DNA of 64,000 nt from Terrabacter sp040702505 (lineage in GTDB: Bacteria; Actinomycetota; Actinomycetes; Actinomycetales; Dermatophilaceae), in the NCBI RefSeq assembly GCF_040702505.1, contig NZ_JBFBLC010000007.1:124001-188000 (forward strand), given 5' to 3'. The translations under genes were made by a program, and so were the position numbers. How positions within the stretch are numbered: the stretch's first letter is position 1; the number at the start of each line of letters is the position of its first letter. Of the stretch, positions 8,124 to 17,022 are shown in pieces. The notes below the pieces were generated by a model. It saw only the letters and a program-made list of their open reading frames with translations. It made no database searches and was not told where the DNA came from.

Positions 8124-9788
8124 ATGAAGAGCACCATGCAGACCTCGCCTCTGCTGATCTCGTCGCTGCTGCGCTTCGGCACGACGATGCACGGCGACAG
8201 CGAGGTGGTCACGTGGACGGGCGAGGGCGCCCGCCGCACCAGCTACCGCGAGCTCGGCCGGCAGGCAGTCCAGCTCGCCCACGCGCTGCGAGGTCTGGGC
8301 ATCACCGGGGACCAGCGGGTCGGCACCTTCATGTGGAACAACGCCGAGCACCTGATGGCCTACCTCGCCGTGCCGTCGATGGGTGCGGTGCTGCACGCGC
8401 TCAACATCCGGCTCTTCCCCGAGCAGCTCGTCTACGTGACCCGGCACGGTGGCAGTCAGGTGGTCATCGTGGACAACACGCTGGCAGAGGCGTTCTCGCG
8501 GTTGCTGCCGCACCTGCCCGAGGTTCGCCACGTCATCGTCAACGGCCCCGTCGACGGTGCCGTCACCGCTGCGCTCGCAGAGCATGTCGAGGGCGTCCAC
8601 AACCTCGCGACCCTCATCGCCGACGAGCCCACGACCTTCGACTGGCCCGAGGACATCGACGAGAACGACGCGTCGTCGATGTGCTACACCTCCGGGACCA
8701 CCGGCCACCCCAAGGGCGTCGTCTACTCGCACCGGAGCAACTACCTGCACGCCATGGGTGTCGCGTCCTCGCTCGGGATCACGCAGGCCGACCGGTTCCT
8801 CATCGTCGTGCCGCTCTTCCACGCCAACGCCTGGGGCTACCCCTACAGCGCCATGGTCACCGGCGCCACCCTCGTCATGCCGGACCGCTACCTGCAGGCC
8901 GAGCCGCTCGCCGCGATGATCGCCGCGGAGCGGGTGACCGGCGGCGCCGGCGTGCCGACGATCTGGAACGACCTGCTGCACCACCTCGACAACCACGAGA
9001 CCGACGTGTCGTCGTGCCGGATGCTCATGGTCGGGGGCTCGGCCGCGCCGCCGGCGATGATCCGGGCGTTCGCCGACCGGCACGGCATCGACATCGTCCA
9101 CGGCTGGGGGATGACCGAGACCTCGCCCGTCGCCTCCCTCGCGCTGCCGCCGGCGCGGGTGGAGCCCGGCTCCGAGGAGTACTGGCGCTACAAGTCCTCG
9201 CAGGGCCGCATCCTCTGCGGTGTCGAGGCCCGGCTCGTCGGGCCCGACGGAGACGTCGTGCCCGCCGACGGCGAGTCGGTCGGCGAGGTCGAGGTGCGCG
9301 GGCCGTGGATCACCGGCTCCTACTACTCCAACGGCACCGAGCCGCAGTCCGAGCTCGACGAGATGGCGGCCAAGTTCGACGACGGCTGGCTGCGCACGGG
9401 CGACGTCGGCCGCCTCTCCGCCGACGGCTATCTCGAGCTGACCGACCGGGCCAAGGACGTCATCAAGTCTGGCGGGGAGTGGATCAGCTCCGTCGACCTC
9501 GAGAACGCGATCATGGCCCACCCCGACGTGCTCGAGGCCTCGGTCGTCGGTGTGCCGGACGAGCGGTGGGGCGAGCGGCCCCTGGCCTCCGTCGTGCTGC
9601 GCCCCGGCGCCGACGTGACGGTCGAGCAGCTGCGCGAGTTCCTCGAGGGGCGCGTCGCCCACTGGCAGGTGCCCGAGCGGTGGGCGCTCATCGACGAGGT
9701 GCCCAAGACGAGCGTCGGGAAGTTCGACAAGAAGGTGCTGCGGAGCAGGTACGCCGCCGGCGAGCTCGAGGTGCAGAGCGTGGGCTGA
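8124..9788 (+). CDS. Medium/long-chain fatty acyl-CoA ligase (AMP-forming)
   Basis: Acyl-adenylate-forming enzyme that activates a fatty acid with ATP and joins it to CoA. The 554-residue protein has the phosphate-binding motif 'YTSGTTGHPKGV' (about 190-201), 'GWGMTETSP' (A5 region, about 327), 'GWLRTGDVG' (A7) and the C-terminal lysine in 'KTSVGKFDKKVLR' (A10). The overall pattern resembles the AlkK/medium-chain branch. ATG 8124 is used because the upstream in-frame stretch overlaps the divergent exchanger gene's start region and lacks the family's pattern. The gene ends against a 23-bp tandem repeat. No other beta-oxidation genes are nearby. Confidence 0.88.
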   Translation: MKSTMQTSPLLISSLLRFGTTMHGDSEVVTWTGEGARRTSYRELGRQAVQLAHALRGLGITGDQRVGTFMWNNAEHLMAYLAVPSMGAVLHALNIRLFPEQLVYVTRHGGSQVVIVDNTLAEAFSRLLPHLPEVRHVIVNGPVDGAVTAALAEHVEGVHNLATLIADEPTTFDWPEDIDENDASSMCYTSGTTGHPKGVVYSHRSNYLHAMGVASSLGITQADRFLIVVPLFHANAWGYPYSAMVTGATLVMPDRYLQAEPLAAMIAAERVTGGAGVPTIWNDLLHHLDNHETDVSSCRMLMVGGSAAPPAMIRAFADRHGIDIVHGWGMTETSPVASLALPPARVEPGSEEYWRYKSSQGRILCGVEARLVGPDGDVVPADGESVGEVEVRGPWITGSYYSNGTEPQSELDEMAAKFDDGWLRTGDVGRLSADGYLELTDRAKDVIKSGGEWISSVDLENAIMAHPDVLEASVVGVPDERWGERPLASVVLRPGADVTVEQLREFLEGRVAHWQVPERWALIDEVPKTSVGKFDKKVLRSRYAAGELEVQSVG

Positions 9789-9800
9789 CCCGCCGGCGGG

Positions 9801-9915
9801 CGCCACGGCACACGCCCTCGGGACGCCACGGCATACGCCCTCGGGACGCCACGGCATACGCCCTCGGGACGCCACGGCATACGCCCTCGGGACGCCACGC
9901 CACACGCCCTCGGAA
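9801..9915. repeat. 23-bp tandem repeat, five units, at a convergent junction
   Basis: Five head-to-tail units start at 9801, 9824, 9847, 9870 and 9893. Units 2-4 are identical; the outer two differ by one to three bases. Each of units 2-4 contains CGGCATACG, a word that recurs across the whole window. The array lies exactly between the stop of the acyl-CoA ligase (9788) and the stop of the exporter gene (9923). There are no spacers. Confidence 0.9.
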
Positions 9916-9922
9916 CGTGTGG

Positions 9923-10897
9923 TCAGTAGAGCGCGACGACGAGGGACAGGGACACCCCGGCTGCGATGACGGTCGAGGCGATCGCGAGCGCCAGCGCCCG
10001 GCGCGGGACCGGCCACAGGTCGGCGAGCCGGAAGCCGAGCCCCAGCCCGAACATCCCGGCGGCGAGCAGCACGTTCGTCACGACGTCGGCCACGGCGAGG
10101 GCGCCGGCCGGCACGATCCCGGTCGAGCGCAGGACCACGGCGACGAGGAAGCCGGCGAGGAACCACGGGACGAGCGGCACGGACCTCCCGGCAGCCTGGC
10201 TGCCCTTGGCGACGAAGCCGTAGGTCGGGGCGAGCAACGCCACCCGGCCGAGCTTGACCGTGGTGGCGATCGCGACGGCTCCGGTGCCCACGATCGAGGC
10301 GGCGGCGACGACCTGGGCCACCTCGTGGATGCTCGCGCCGGCCCAGATCGCCGACTGCTCGACCGTCAGCCCGAGGGCGTGCGCGAGCCAGGGGAGGGCG
10401 ATGATCATGCCGCTGCCGAAGAGGGTCACCATCGCCACGGCCAGCGCGACGTCGCGCTGGCGCACCCGCACCGTGTCGGAGACGGCCGCGATCGCGGCCG
10501 CACCGCAGATCGAGAAGCCGGTGGCCAGCACGGTCACGAAGCCCTCGTCCAGCCGCAGCCGCCGACCGACGAGCCGGGTGCCGACGAACGTGGCGCACAC
10601 GGTGAGCACGACGACGGCGACGCCGCGCAGCCCGATCGCGGCGATGTCGCCGATGGGCAGCCGCAGGCCGATCATGACGACGCCGATGCGCAGCAGCAGC
10701 CGGGTCACCGACGCGTGCCCGTCGAGCACCGCCGAGCGTGACCACGCCGTGTTGGCCACGACCGCGCCGACGATGAGGGCGAGCAGCAGGGGGCCCGGCA
10801 GCGGCACGAACCGGCTCACGAGCGTGGCGGCGAGCGCTGCGACGAGCGGGGGCGCGATGCGCCAGACGGCTGGGACGGTGCGCTCGGTGGTGGGCAT
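9923..10897 (-). CDS. YeiH-family (UPF0324) putative sulfate exporter
   Basis: Membrane protein of 324 residues with about ten hydrophobic helices. Family features include 'LLRIGVVMIGLRLPIGDI', 'FSICGAAAIAAVSD' and 'AIWAGASIHEVAQVVAAA', all conserved in the YeiH/PSE group. The transport activity of this family is weakly documented, and sulfate export is a database-style name rather than a proven role. ATG 10897 is chosen because the upstream in-frame extension is hydrophilic and runs over the divergent regulator's promoter. A LysR-type regulator is divergently transcribed, the same arrangement as yeiE/yeiH in enterobacteria. Confidence 0.85.
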   Translation of the reverse strand: MPTTERTVPAVWRIAPPLVAALAATLVSRFVPLPGPLLLALIVGAVVANTAWSRSAVLDGHASVTRLLLRIGVVMIGLRLPIGDIAAIGLRGVAVVVLTVCATFVGTRLVGRRLRLDEGFVTVLATGFSICGAAAIAAVSDTVRVRQRDVALAVAMVTLFGSGMIIALPWLAHALGLTVEQSAIWAGASIHEVAQVVAAASIVGTGAVAIATTVKLGRVALLAPTYGFVAKGSQAAGRSVPLVPWFLAGFLVAVVLRSTGIVPAGALAVADVVTNVLLAAGMFGLGLGFRLADLWPVPRRALALAIASTVIAAGVSLSLVVALY

Positions 10898-10949
10898 GAG
10901 TCCACCTTCGCGTCCTCGCGGAACGCCCAGAAGACCCTCATCACGCACG

Positions 10950-10966
10950 AACCATCCAGATGGGTT
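10950..10966. promoter_or_regulatory. Candidate LysR operator between the exporter and its regulator
   Basis: AACCATCCAGATGGGTT is an imperfect palindrome in the 146-bp divergent gap, located 53 bp upstream of the exporter start and 77 bp upstream of the regulator start. It stands out as AT-richer than its surroundings. Assignment to the LysR protein is by position only. Confidence 0.35.
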
Positions 10967-11043
10967 ATGACTGGAGATCCTCTGCTGTGTCGCGAACTGT
11001 CGGCTCGGGAGCGAGAACGACAAGCGACGGACGAAGGACGGAC

Positions 11044-11922
11044 ATGCCTGCTGACCTCGAGCTGGACACGCTGCGGCTGCTCACCGCGCTCGTCGAGGCC
11101 GGGAGCCTGACGGCCGCGGCGAGGCTGCAGGGCATCAGCCAGCCGGCCGCCAGCGCGCGCATCCGGGAGTTCGAGGCGCGCTGGCAGCTCTCGGTCGTCC
11201 GGCGCTCCTCGCGCGGGGCGACGCTGACGACCGACGGGCAGGCCGTGGTCGCGTGGGCCCGGGACGTGCTCGGCTCTGTGGACACCATGCGCGCTTCCAT
11301 GGAGGCGCTGAGCCAGAGCCGCTCGGCCAACCTGCACATCGCCGCCAGCCTGACCCTCGCCGAGCACCTGGTGCCACGCTGGCTCGGCGAGCTGCACGCG
11401 ACGCGTCCGGCGACGCGCCCGGTGCTGCAGGTCGTCAACAGCGAGTCGGTGGCCGACGCCGTGCGCTCGGGGGCTGCAGAGATCGGCTTCGTCGAGTCGA
11501 CGAGCCTGCCCGCCGGCCTTGCCAGCCGCACCGTGGGGCGCGACCGGCTGGTCGTCGTGGTGGCACGAACACACCCGTGGGCCCGCCGTCGCATTGAACT
11601 CGACCAGGCTGAGCTGACGGCCGCGCGCTGGGTGCTGCGGGAGCCCGGCAGCGGCACGCGCAGCACGTTCGAGGCCGCACTGGGTGACCAGCCCCAGGTC
11701 GCGCTGGAGGCGACGTCGACGACGGCCCTGCTCGGGGCGGTGATGGCCGGGGTCGGACCGGCAGTGGTGTCCGAGCTGTCGATCCGCGGCGAGCTCGAGA
11801 CGGGCCGGCTCGTGTCCGTGCCGCACCGGCTCGACCTGCGCCGGCCTCTCACCGGGGTCTGGCGGGCCGACCAGCGGCTGTCCGAACCGGCCCGTGACCT
11901 GCTGGCGATCGCCGTGCGGTGA
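11044..11922 (+). CDS. LysR-family transcriptional regulator (YeiE-like)
   Basis: DNA-binding regulator of 292 residues. The N-terminal winged helix-turn-helix covers about residues 3-62 ('LRLLTALVEAGSLTAAARLQGISQPAASARIREFE'), followed by a LysR substrate-binding domain (about 88-290) with the usual effector cleft. ATG 11044 starts the protein at the HTH, as is normal; an earlier ATG at 10960 would cover the divergent promoter. It is divergent from the YeiH-type exporter, so control of that gene is the natural inference. The downstream end faces a hairpin terminator. Confidence 0.88.
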   Translation: MPADLELDTLRLLTALVEAGSLTAAARLQGISQPAASARIREFEARWQLSVVRRSSRGATLTTDGQAVVAWARDVLGSVDTMRASMEALSQSRSANLHIAASLTLAEHLVPRWLGELHATRPATRPVLQVVNSESVADAVRSGAAEIGFVESTSLPAGLASRTVGRDRLVVVVARTHPWARRRIELDQAELTAARWVLREPGSGTRSTFEAALGDQPQVALEATSTTALLGAVMAGVGPAVVSELSIRGELETGRLVSVPHRLDLRRPLTGVWRADQRLSEPARDLLAIAVR

Positions 11923-12009
11923 GGCCCCGACGACCACCACATCGTCAGCGCACCGGTCGGTTCGTCGGCACGGCATCACGCCGGCCGCGCCACCGCTTCC
12001 GGGTTGATC

Positions 12010-12034
12010 ACCCGGCAGGGGTGACCTGCCGGGT
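12010..12034. terminator. Hairpin terminator between two convergent regulators
   Basis: Perfect 10-bp inverted repeat ACCCGGCAGG / CCTGCCGGGT with a five-base loop, just past the LysR gene and before the stop of the MalT-like gene at 12043. It could serve both directions. Confidence 0.7.
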
Positions 12035-12042
12035 TCCCGGGA

Positions 12043-15000
12043 TCAGAGCAGGCCGAGCCGGCGGCCGGCCGCCACGGCCTCGCGCCGGGAGGAGACGCCG
12101 AGCTTGTCGAAGATCGAGCGCAGCTGGGTCTTGACGGTGTTGGCGCTGACCGAACGGGCGGCCGCGATCTCCTTGATGGTCAGCAGCGACGGCAGCTCGC
12201 GCAGCAGTGACAGCTCGCGCGCCGTCAGCCGTCCCTCCCGGCGGGAGGCAGGCACGGGCCTGGCCTCCGCGACGTGCTCGAGCAGGTCGCTCGCGAACCG
12301 CTCGAGCGGTCCGAACCGCCCGGCGTCGGCGAGCAGCAGGTCCGGCACGCCCGGGACGGTGTCGACGACGAGCCGCACGGCCCCCTCCGGCGCGGCCCGC
12401 TCCATCGCGGCCACGAGCAGCTCGTGGGACCGCCAGGGCTGCCCCCGGCGTGAGGCCAGGACGGCTGCCATGAGCTCGGCCTTGACGACGTCGCGCCAGG
12501 AGGCCGCGTCCGGCTCGGCCAGTACGTCGTGCACGATCTCGCGTGCGGCGTCGTCATCGCCCTCGTGGAGCAGCCGCAGGGCCGTCATGACGCAGAGCCG
12601 GAGCGGGTCGATGCCCAGGTGCGCTGCCACGTCCTCGACCTCGGGGGCCATTCGGGCGCACCCGGCCCGCAGGAGCAGCTCGTGGATGGAGACGACCTCG
12701 TTCGCGGCCATCCCCTCGGTGAGCGACTGCGTCGCGATGGCCCGCACGTCGGCCCTCACGGACCGGGCCACGGCATACGTCGAGCTCGGGCTGCGGTCGA
12801 CGGCGAGGGCCAGGTGCGCGTCCAGCAGGCGGCTCATCCTCCCCAGCTGCGCGAGACCACGCTGCCGCGGGGAGCCCTCGTCCGGTCCCGGACCTCCGTC
12901 GACCGGCGAGGCGGACTCGGCCAGCAGGGTGCGCGCGACGTCGTTGCGCCGGCGGGCCGCGTCGTCGTCCATGCGGTGGTAGGCCGACCAAGCGGCCAGG
13001 ACGTAGGCCGGCAGCAGCCGCGGCGAGCGCTGCCACGGCGTGCCCTCCGCCATCCGCAGGGCCCGGCCGGACCACAGGTCCACGCCCTGGAAGTCCTCGG
13101 CTCCGGCGCACACCGACGCCAGCCCGCTCATGGCCTGCAGCGCGACGAGCTCGTGCCCGGTCCGACGCGCCGTCTCCAGCACGTCGCGGAAGGCCCGGCT
13201 CGCCTCGTCGAACCGACCCGCAGCAAGGAGCTCGCCACCGTCTGTCAGGCCGGCCAGGAGGGAGAAGTCGAGAGCGTGGTGCTCCCAGGCGTCACTTCGG
13301 GCCACGTGTCCGACCCCATTGGCGACCCCATGACCGACGCCGTGTCCGGCCTCAGGTGCGAACCCGTTTGCTCCCGCGTGTCCCGACGGCCCCGGCGACG
13401 CCGACCCCGACAGCCGCGACCGCCCCGACCCCGGCGGACCCGACGGCCCAAAACGCCCCGACGGGACGGCGGCAACCGAGGCGTGGTGCGCCCGGCCCAC
13501 CAGCGAGCGCACCGAGGTCGTTCGCGGCGCTGCCGTCCGCGCCCGCGAGCTGCCCTGCGGCTCCGCGGGCCTGGAGATCAGCGCGAGCATCCGGCCGCCC
13601 AGCGACACGAGGTCCTGCAGGGGTGGCGAGCCGCCACCGGCCGCGCGGCCCAGGGCGACGGCGCCTCGCGCCTCCGGCATCCGCTCGCTCAGCCGGTCCA
13701 GGGCCTCCCGGGCCGCCTGTGGGTCGGCGAGCTCGCCCAGGGCCAGCGCAGCCATGCCGGTGACCAGTGGGTCCTCGGTGGCGAGCTCGGCGACGGTGCG
13801 CCGCACCTCGTCCGCCTGCCCCTCGGTCAGCAGGTGCAGCGCCTGGCGCCGGATCACCTCCGAGGCGAGCGCGTCGTCGCCGGCCTCCCGGGCGTGGTGC
13901 AGCGCCTGTCGCGGCCGGCCCGAGGCGAGGTACCAGCGGGCCGCCGCCCGGTGGGCCCGGCGCAACCGGCCGGACCCCTGGGAGGCGAGGAGCGCGGCGA
14001 GGTGGCTGCGCAGCAGCGAGTGGTAGCGGAACGTGTCGGGCGCAGCCGTTCCGGTGGGGACCGCAGTCACCATGGCGCTGTCGGCCGACAGCTCGAGCAG
14101 CATCGCCCGCGCGTCCGGGCGCCCGGTGAGCGCGGCGGCGGCATCCGGGTCCACCCGGTCCAGGACCGAGGTGGTGACGAGGAACTCCCGTGCGTCGGGC
14201 TCGAGGGTGGACAGGACCTCCTCGACGAGGTAGCTGGAGATGGCCCTGTCGTTGTGGGCGAACTCCTGCAGGAAGGTGTCGGTGTCCCGTCCCCGTGACA
14301 GCGACATGGCAGCCAGGCCCAGCCCGGCGGGCCAGCCCTCGGCCAGCTGGTGGAGCCGGTCGACGTCGCCGGCGTCCAGGGACAGGCCGTGCAGCCGCAG
14401 CAGCTCGCCGGCCTCGTCGAGGGAGAACCTCAGCTCGGGTTCGCGCAGCTCGACGAGGCGCTCCTCGACGCGCAGCCGCGCCAGGTGCAGGTCGGGCTCG
14501 GACCTGGTCGCCATGACGAGGTGCAGGTTGGCCGGCGCCCAGCGGATCAGCCGGTCGAGGAGGGCTCGGCTGGTCGCCGACCGGACGACGTGCGCGTCGT
14601 CGAGCAGCAGCCACAGCTGCCGGTCACGCGAGGCGGCGACGCGGACCACCTCGTCGACGAGCACCCGGGGCTTGGCGGCTCCGTCGAGCGTGGGAACGCG
14701 AGCACCGCCGTCGTTGCTCTCGCTGCCCCCGCTGTCCCCGTCGTTCGCGTCGCTTTCGTCGGCTCCGTCGGGTGACGTGGGCCGGCGGTCCGGTCCGGTC
14801 GCGAGTGCCCCGCGGATCGCCTCGGCGATGCTCTGCGCGAGGACGCTCGGCTCGTCGTCGTCGCGGTCCAGGCTCGCCCACCCGACGGCGTCCCCGCGGC
14901 TCTCGAGGTCCCGGGCCCACGTCGCGAGCAGCGTCGTCTTGCCGGTCCCGGCCGACCCGGCGACCAGCACCACGGTCCCGGCGTCACGCTCGACGGCCGT

Positions 15001-15105
15001 TGCCAGGGCGCGCGGCGCCGGCAGCGCGGCCCGGCGGACCGTCCGCGCCGTGACGGCGGGCCTGCGGTGCTTCGGCGTCACGACAGCCCCCGAGGCCGTC
15101 GTCAT
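12043..15105 (-). CDS. Large MalT/LAL-type LuxR-family ATP-dependent transcriptional regulator
   Basis: A 1020-residue STAND-type activator. Walker A 'GSAGTGKTT' is at residues 50-58, Walker B 'LWLLLDDAH' near 170, followed by arginine-rich sensor and winged-helix regions and TPR-like helices. The C-terminal 60 residues form a LuxR HTH ('LTIKEIAAARSVSANTVKTQLRSIFDKLGV'). Such proteins bind ATP, oligomerise on an inducer and activate promoters. An unusual low-complexity insertion rich in Gly, Ser, Pro and His lies at about residues 520-605 and interrupts the helical repeat region; an acidic Asp/Glu/Ser/Gly loop is also seen near 115-135. It faces a small orphan gene across a 352-bp gap holding two palindromes. 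Confidence 0.85.
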   Translation of the reverse strand: MTTASGAVVTPKHRRPAVTARTVRRAALPAPRALATAVERDAGTVVLVAGSAGTGKTTLLATWARDLESRGDAVGWASLDRDDDEPSVLAQSIAEAIRGALATGPDRRPTSPDGADESDANDGDSGGSESNDGGARVPTLDGAAKPRVLVDEVVRVAASRDRQLWLLLDDAHVVRSATSRALLDRLIRWAPANLHLVMATRSEPDLHLARLRVEERLVELREPELRFSLDEAGELLRLHGLSLDAGDVDRLHQLAEGWPAGLGLAAMSLSRGRDTDTFLQEFAHNDRAISSYLVEEVLSTLEPDAREFLVTTSVLDRVDPDAAAALTGRPDARAMLLELSADSAMVTAVPTGTAAPDTFRYHSLLRSHLAALLASQGSGRLRRAHRAAARWYLASGRPRQALHHAREAGDDALASEVIRRQALHLLTEGQADEVRRTVAELATEDPLVTGMAALALGELADPQAAREALDRLSERMPEARGAVALGRAAGGGSPPLQDLVSLGGRMLALISRPAEPQGSSRARTAAPRTTSVRSLVGRAHHASVAAVPSGRFGPSGPPGSGRSRLSGSASPGPSGHAGANGFAPEAGHGVGHGVANGVGHVARSDAWEHHALDFSLLAGLTDGGELLAAGRFDEASRAFRDVLETARRTGHELVALQAMSGLASVCAGAEDFQGVDLWSGRALRMAEGTPWQRSPRLLPAYVLAAWSAYHRMDDDAARRRNDVARTLLAESASPVDGGPGPDEGSPRQRGLAQLGRMSRLLDAHLALAVDRSPSSTYAVARSVRADVRAIATQSLTEGMAANEVVSIHELLLRAGCARMAPEVEDVAAHLGIDPLRLCVMTALRLLHEGDDDAAREIVHDVLAEPDAASWRDVVKAELMAAVLASRRGQPWRSHELLVAAMERAAPEGAVRLVVDTVPGVPDLLLADAGRFGPLERFASDLLEHVAEARPVPASRREGRLTARELSLLRELPSLLTIKEIAAARSVSANTVKTQLRSIFDKLGVSSRREAVAAGRRLGLL

Positions 15106-15457
15106 CGCGTCTGCTCCGCACGCTCTGGCCGCACCGCGCTCTCTCCCACGGGGCCGGCCCTGTTGTTCTCGCCGTCCGTGGCCGCAGCCGGTGACGGCAT
15201 CGTCGTCGGCCAGGCCCGGTGTGTCCGTGCGCGTGACAACCGTCGCATGGAAACCTCCAGCAGTGAGGGGACTCCGCCAAGTCCGGCGGGCCCCCGTGTC
15301 TTCGACGGTAGCCGAGGAGCTCCCGGCGCGTGGCCGGTTGCGTCCATCCGCGACGTGACGGACGTCCCATCGCTCACCCGGCTTGGGTGAGGCCGGCGCA
15401 GGGAGCCCCGACGAGCATGGGTGGTACCTGCCATCGAGGGTGTGATGGGAGCCCGCC
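15106..15457. other. 352-bp divergent intergenic region with palindromes
   Basis: This gap separates the MalT-like regulator from a small divergent gene. I find no gene in it. It holds a 7-bp inverted repeat CTCACCC/GGGTGAG at 15373-15391 and an 18-bp near-palindrome ATGGGTGGTACCTGCCAT at 15417-15434, both close to the small gene. They are candidate operators. Confidence 0.5.
15373..15434. promoter_or_regulatory. Two palindromic candidate operators upstream of the 68-residue gene
   Basis: CTCACCC-GGCTT-GGGTGAG (15373-15391) is a perfect 7-bp inverted repeat. ATGGGTGGTACCTGCCAT (15417-15434) matches its complement at seven of nine pairs. They lie 24-85 bp before the GTG at 15458. The protein that binds is unknown; the adjacent MalT-like regulator is the obvious candidate. 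Confidence 0.35.
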
Positions 15458-15664
15458 GTGCGCTACGAGTTCATCCTTGCCGAGCGTCTCGCGGACATCG
15501 CGCAATGGGCGTTTCCCGAGCTGCGTGAGTCCACGGTGGCCGTGGGGGCGCGGGGAAGCGTCCTCTACGGCGAGATCCTCGACACCGCGCACCTGCGCGG
15601 GGTCATCGACCGGTTCCAGGACCTGGGCTACACGCTCCTCGAGATGCGCTGCCTGCCTGACTAG
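15458..15664 (+). CDS. Small conserved-looking protein of unknown function (68 aa)
   Basis: I do not recognise this protein. It has 68 residues, is compact and mixed alpha/beta in appearance ('MRYEFILAERLADIAQWAF', then 'GSVLYGEILDTAHLRGVIDRF', ending 'LLEMRCLPD'), with no signal peptide or membrane segment. The composition, codon use and start (GTG) fit a real gene, and it is preceded by two palindromes. It is divergent from the MalT-like regulator, so it may be its target. Its size and pattern recall short ACT-like or ferredoxin-like folds, but that is a guess. Confidence 0.6.
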   Translation: MRYEFILAERLADIAQWAFPELRESTVAVGARGSVLYGEILDTAHLRGVIDRFQDLGYTLLEMRCLPD

Positions 15665-15693
15665 CCTCCGGAACGGGCCCCGACTCCCCGCGC

Positions 15694-16203
15694 TCACGCT
15701 TGCGTATGCGTACCGCCGCGTCTCCGGGGTGCGTCCGCTCCCAGCGGTGTCCGGTGCGGCGTCCGCAGCAGCCGCCGGACGAACGCGCGGGAGAGCAGCA
15801 GCGCGATCGCGAGCAGGGTCACCGACGCGAACCCGCCCAGCGTGACCCGGTCGCCGAACACGAGCGCGACAGCCTCCAGCACGACGAACTTGCTCCCGAA
15901 GAGCACGACCCACAGCAGCGATGCAGCGACGAGCTTCCCCGCGGGTCCGGACGCCCGGCGGTAGCGCGCTCTGACCCGGTTCTTCACGGCGACGACGACC
16001 TCGAGGATGACCTTGAGCAGCACCGCGGTGAGCAGCGACAGGGTGAACGTCTCGCTGATCACCGCCGGGAGGTACTCCACGAAGAGGTTGAGCACGACCA
16101 CGTAGACGAAGACGTCGACGATCGCCGCCGCCCGGTGCGGGTCGAGGCGGTCCTCCGGTGCCCGGGTGACGCCGTCGCCGCCCAACTCCGCGTCCGCGCT
16201 CAC
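15694..16203 (-). CDS. Hypothetical four-helix membrane protein
   Basis: A 169-residue protein with a hydrophilic N-terminus and four hydrophobic segments: 'IVDVFVYVVVLNLFVEYL', 'LTAVLLKVILEVVVAV', 'LVAASLLWVVLFGSKFVVLEAVALVF', and 'VTLLAIALLLSRAFV'. The second ends in a Lys/Arg-rich cytoplasmic loop ('KNRVRARYRR'). The GTG start overlaps the stop of the GIN-domain lipoprotein gene by four bases (GTGA), so the two are an operon and translationally coupled. Function unknown. Confidence 0.75.
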   Translation of the reverse strand: MSADAELGGDGVTRAPEDRLDPHRAAAIVDVFVYVVVLNLFVEYLPAVISETFTLSLLTAVLLKVILEVVVAVKNRVRARYRRASGPAGKLVAASLLWVVLFGSKFVVLEAVALVFGDRVTLGGFASVTLLAIALLLSRAFVRRLLRTPHRTPLGADAPRRRGGTHTQA

Positions 16204-16904
16204 GGGGTGCGCACCACGGCACCGCCGGAGGTCTCGACGCCGGTGCGGGCGGGCCGGCGCGTCAGGATGAGCACGACGCCTCCGGACGCGGAACCGGTGA
16301 CGGACTGGGTGACGTCGAGGGTGGCCACCACCCCGCCGCTGAGGTCGACGGCGGCCGTCGTGGCGTGCAGGTCGCCGAGGGCGGGGATGGCTCCGCCACT
16401 GGCGTGGAGGTCGAGGCGCGTCACGGTTCCAGAGACCGTCGTGCGCGCCCCGCCGGACATCTGCACCGTGAGGGTGCCGGCACGGCCCGCGTTGCCCGAC
16501 GCGCTCGCCCCGCCGGACAGCTCGAGGACGGTCAGCCGTGGCACGGTGACGGCGACGGTGATGCCGTCGGGGCTGGCGAACCCACTCGTCGTGTCGACGG
16601 TGAGGCGCGACCCGGACACCTCGGTCCTCGTGATGTCGACGAGGTTGGGCTGCGCGGTGACGACCACCGCGTGGGGCCCCTGCGCGAGGGTGAGCGAGAT
16701 GCCGCCGCCGGCCTGCACCTCGGTGAAGTCACCGACGCTCCTCGAGCGTGAGACGACGTCGCCCGCCCCGACCTCGACGTGGCCCGGGGCGGCGTAGCCG
16801 CACGCGGCCACGCCGCTCAGCAACCCCACCAGTCCGAGCGTCGCCACCACCGCCGGCACGCGCCGCCGCGCCCCGGCGGTCCATAACCCCGTCGCCCACC
16901 TCAT
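16200..16904 (-). CDS. Head GIN domain (DUF2807) lipoprotein
   Basis: A secreted lipoprotein of about 234 residues. The signal sequence has a basic N-terminus ('GARRRVP'), a hydrophobic core and a lipobox 'GVAAC', giving a lipid-anchored mature protein starting at Cys. The rest is a right-handed beta-helix-like GIN domain: short repeats with 'LSGGASASGNAGRAG', 'MSGGARTTVSG' and 'LSGGVVATLDV'. Function of DUF2807 is not established; it is often found with anti-sigma or envelope-stress genes. ATG 16904 places the signal peptide at the N-terminus; an ATG at 16925 is also possible. It forms an operon with the downstream four-helix protein. Confidence 0.8.
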   Translation of the reverse strand: MRWATGLWTAGARRRVPAVVATLGLVGLLSGVAACGYAAPGHVEVGAGDVVSRSRSVGDFTEVQAGGGISLTLAQGPHAVVVTAQPNLVDITRTEVSGSRLTVDTTSGFASPDGITVAVTVPRLTVLELSGGASASGNAGRAGTLTVQMSGGARTTVSGTVTRLDLHASGGAIPALGDLHATTAAVDLSGGVVATLDVTQSVTGSASGGVVLILTRRPARTGVETSGGAVVRTP

Positions 16905-17022
16905 GCTCGCCTCCACCACCAGCATGTCGCGATGTCGGTCCCACCCGGCAGGGCCCAACGTCCCCCGGGTGCCCGCCCGAGGACGAGCCCGCGTACGCCT
17001 CGAGCCGCCGAGCCTGGCAGGG

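Noticed and set aside
9801..9915. CRISPR-like array
   Set aside because: The units follow each other directly, with no unique spacers and no cas genes. It is a simple tandem repeat.
7428..10745. 1105-codon open frame on the minus strand across the exchanger, ligase and exporter genes
   Set aside because: It covers three real genes, contains repeat-derived peptides such as 'GVCRGVPRAY' and shows no domain. It is an antisense artefact.
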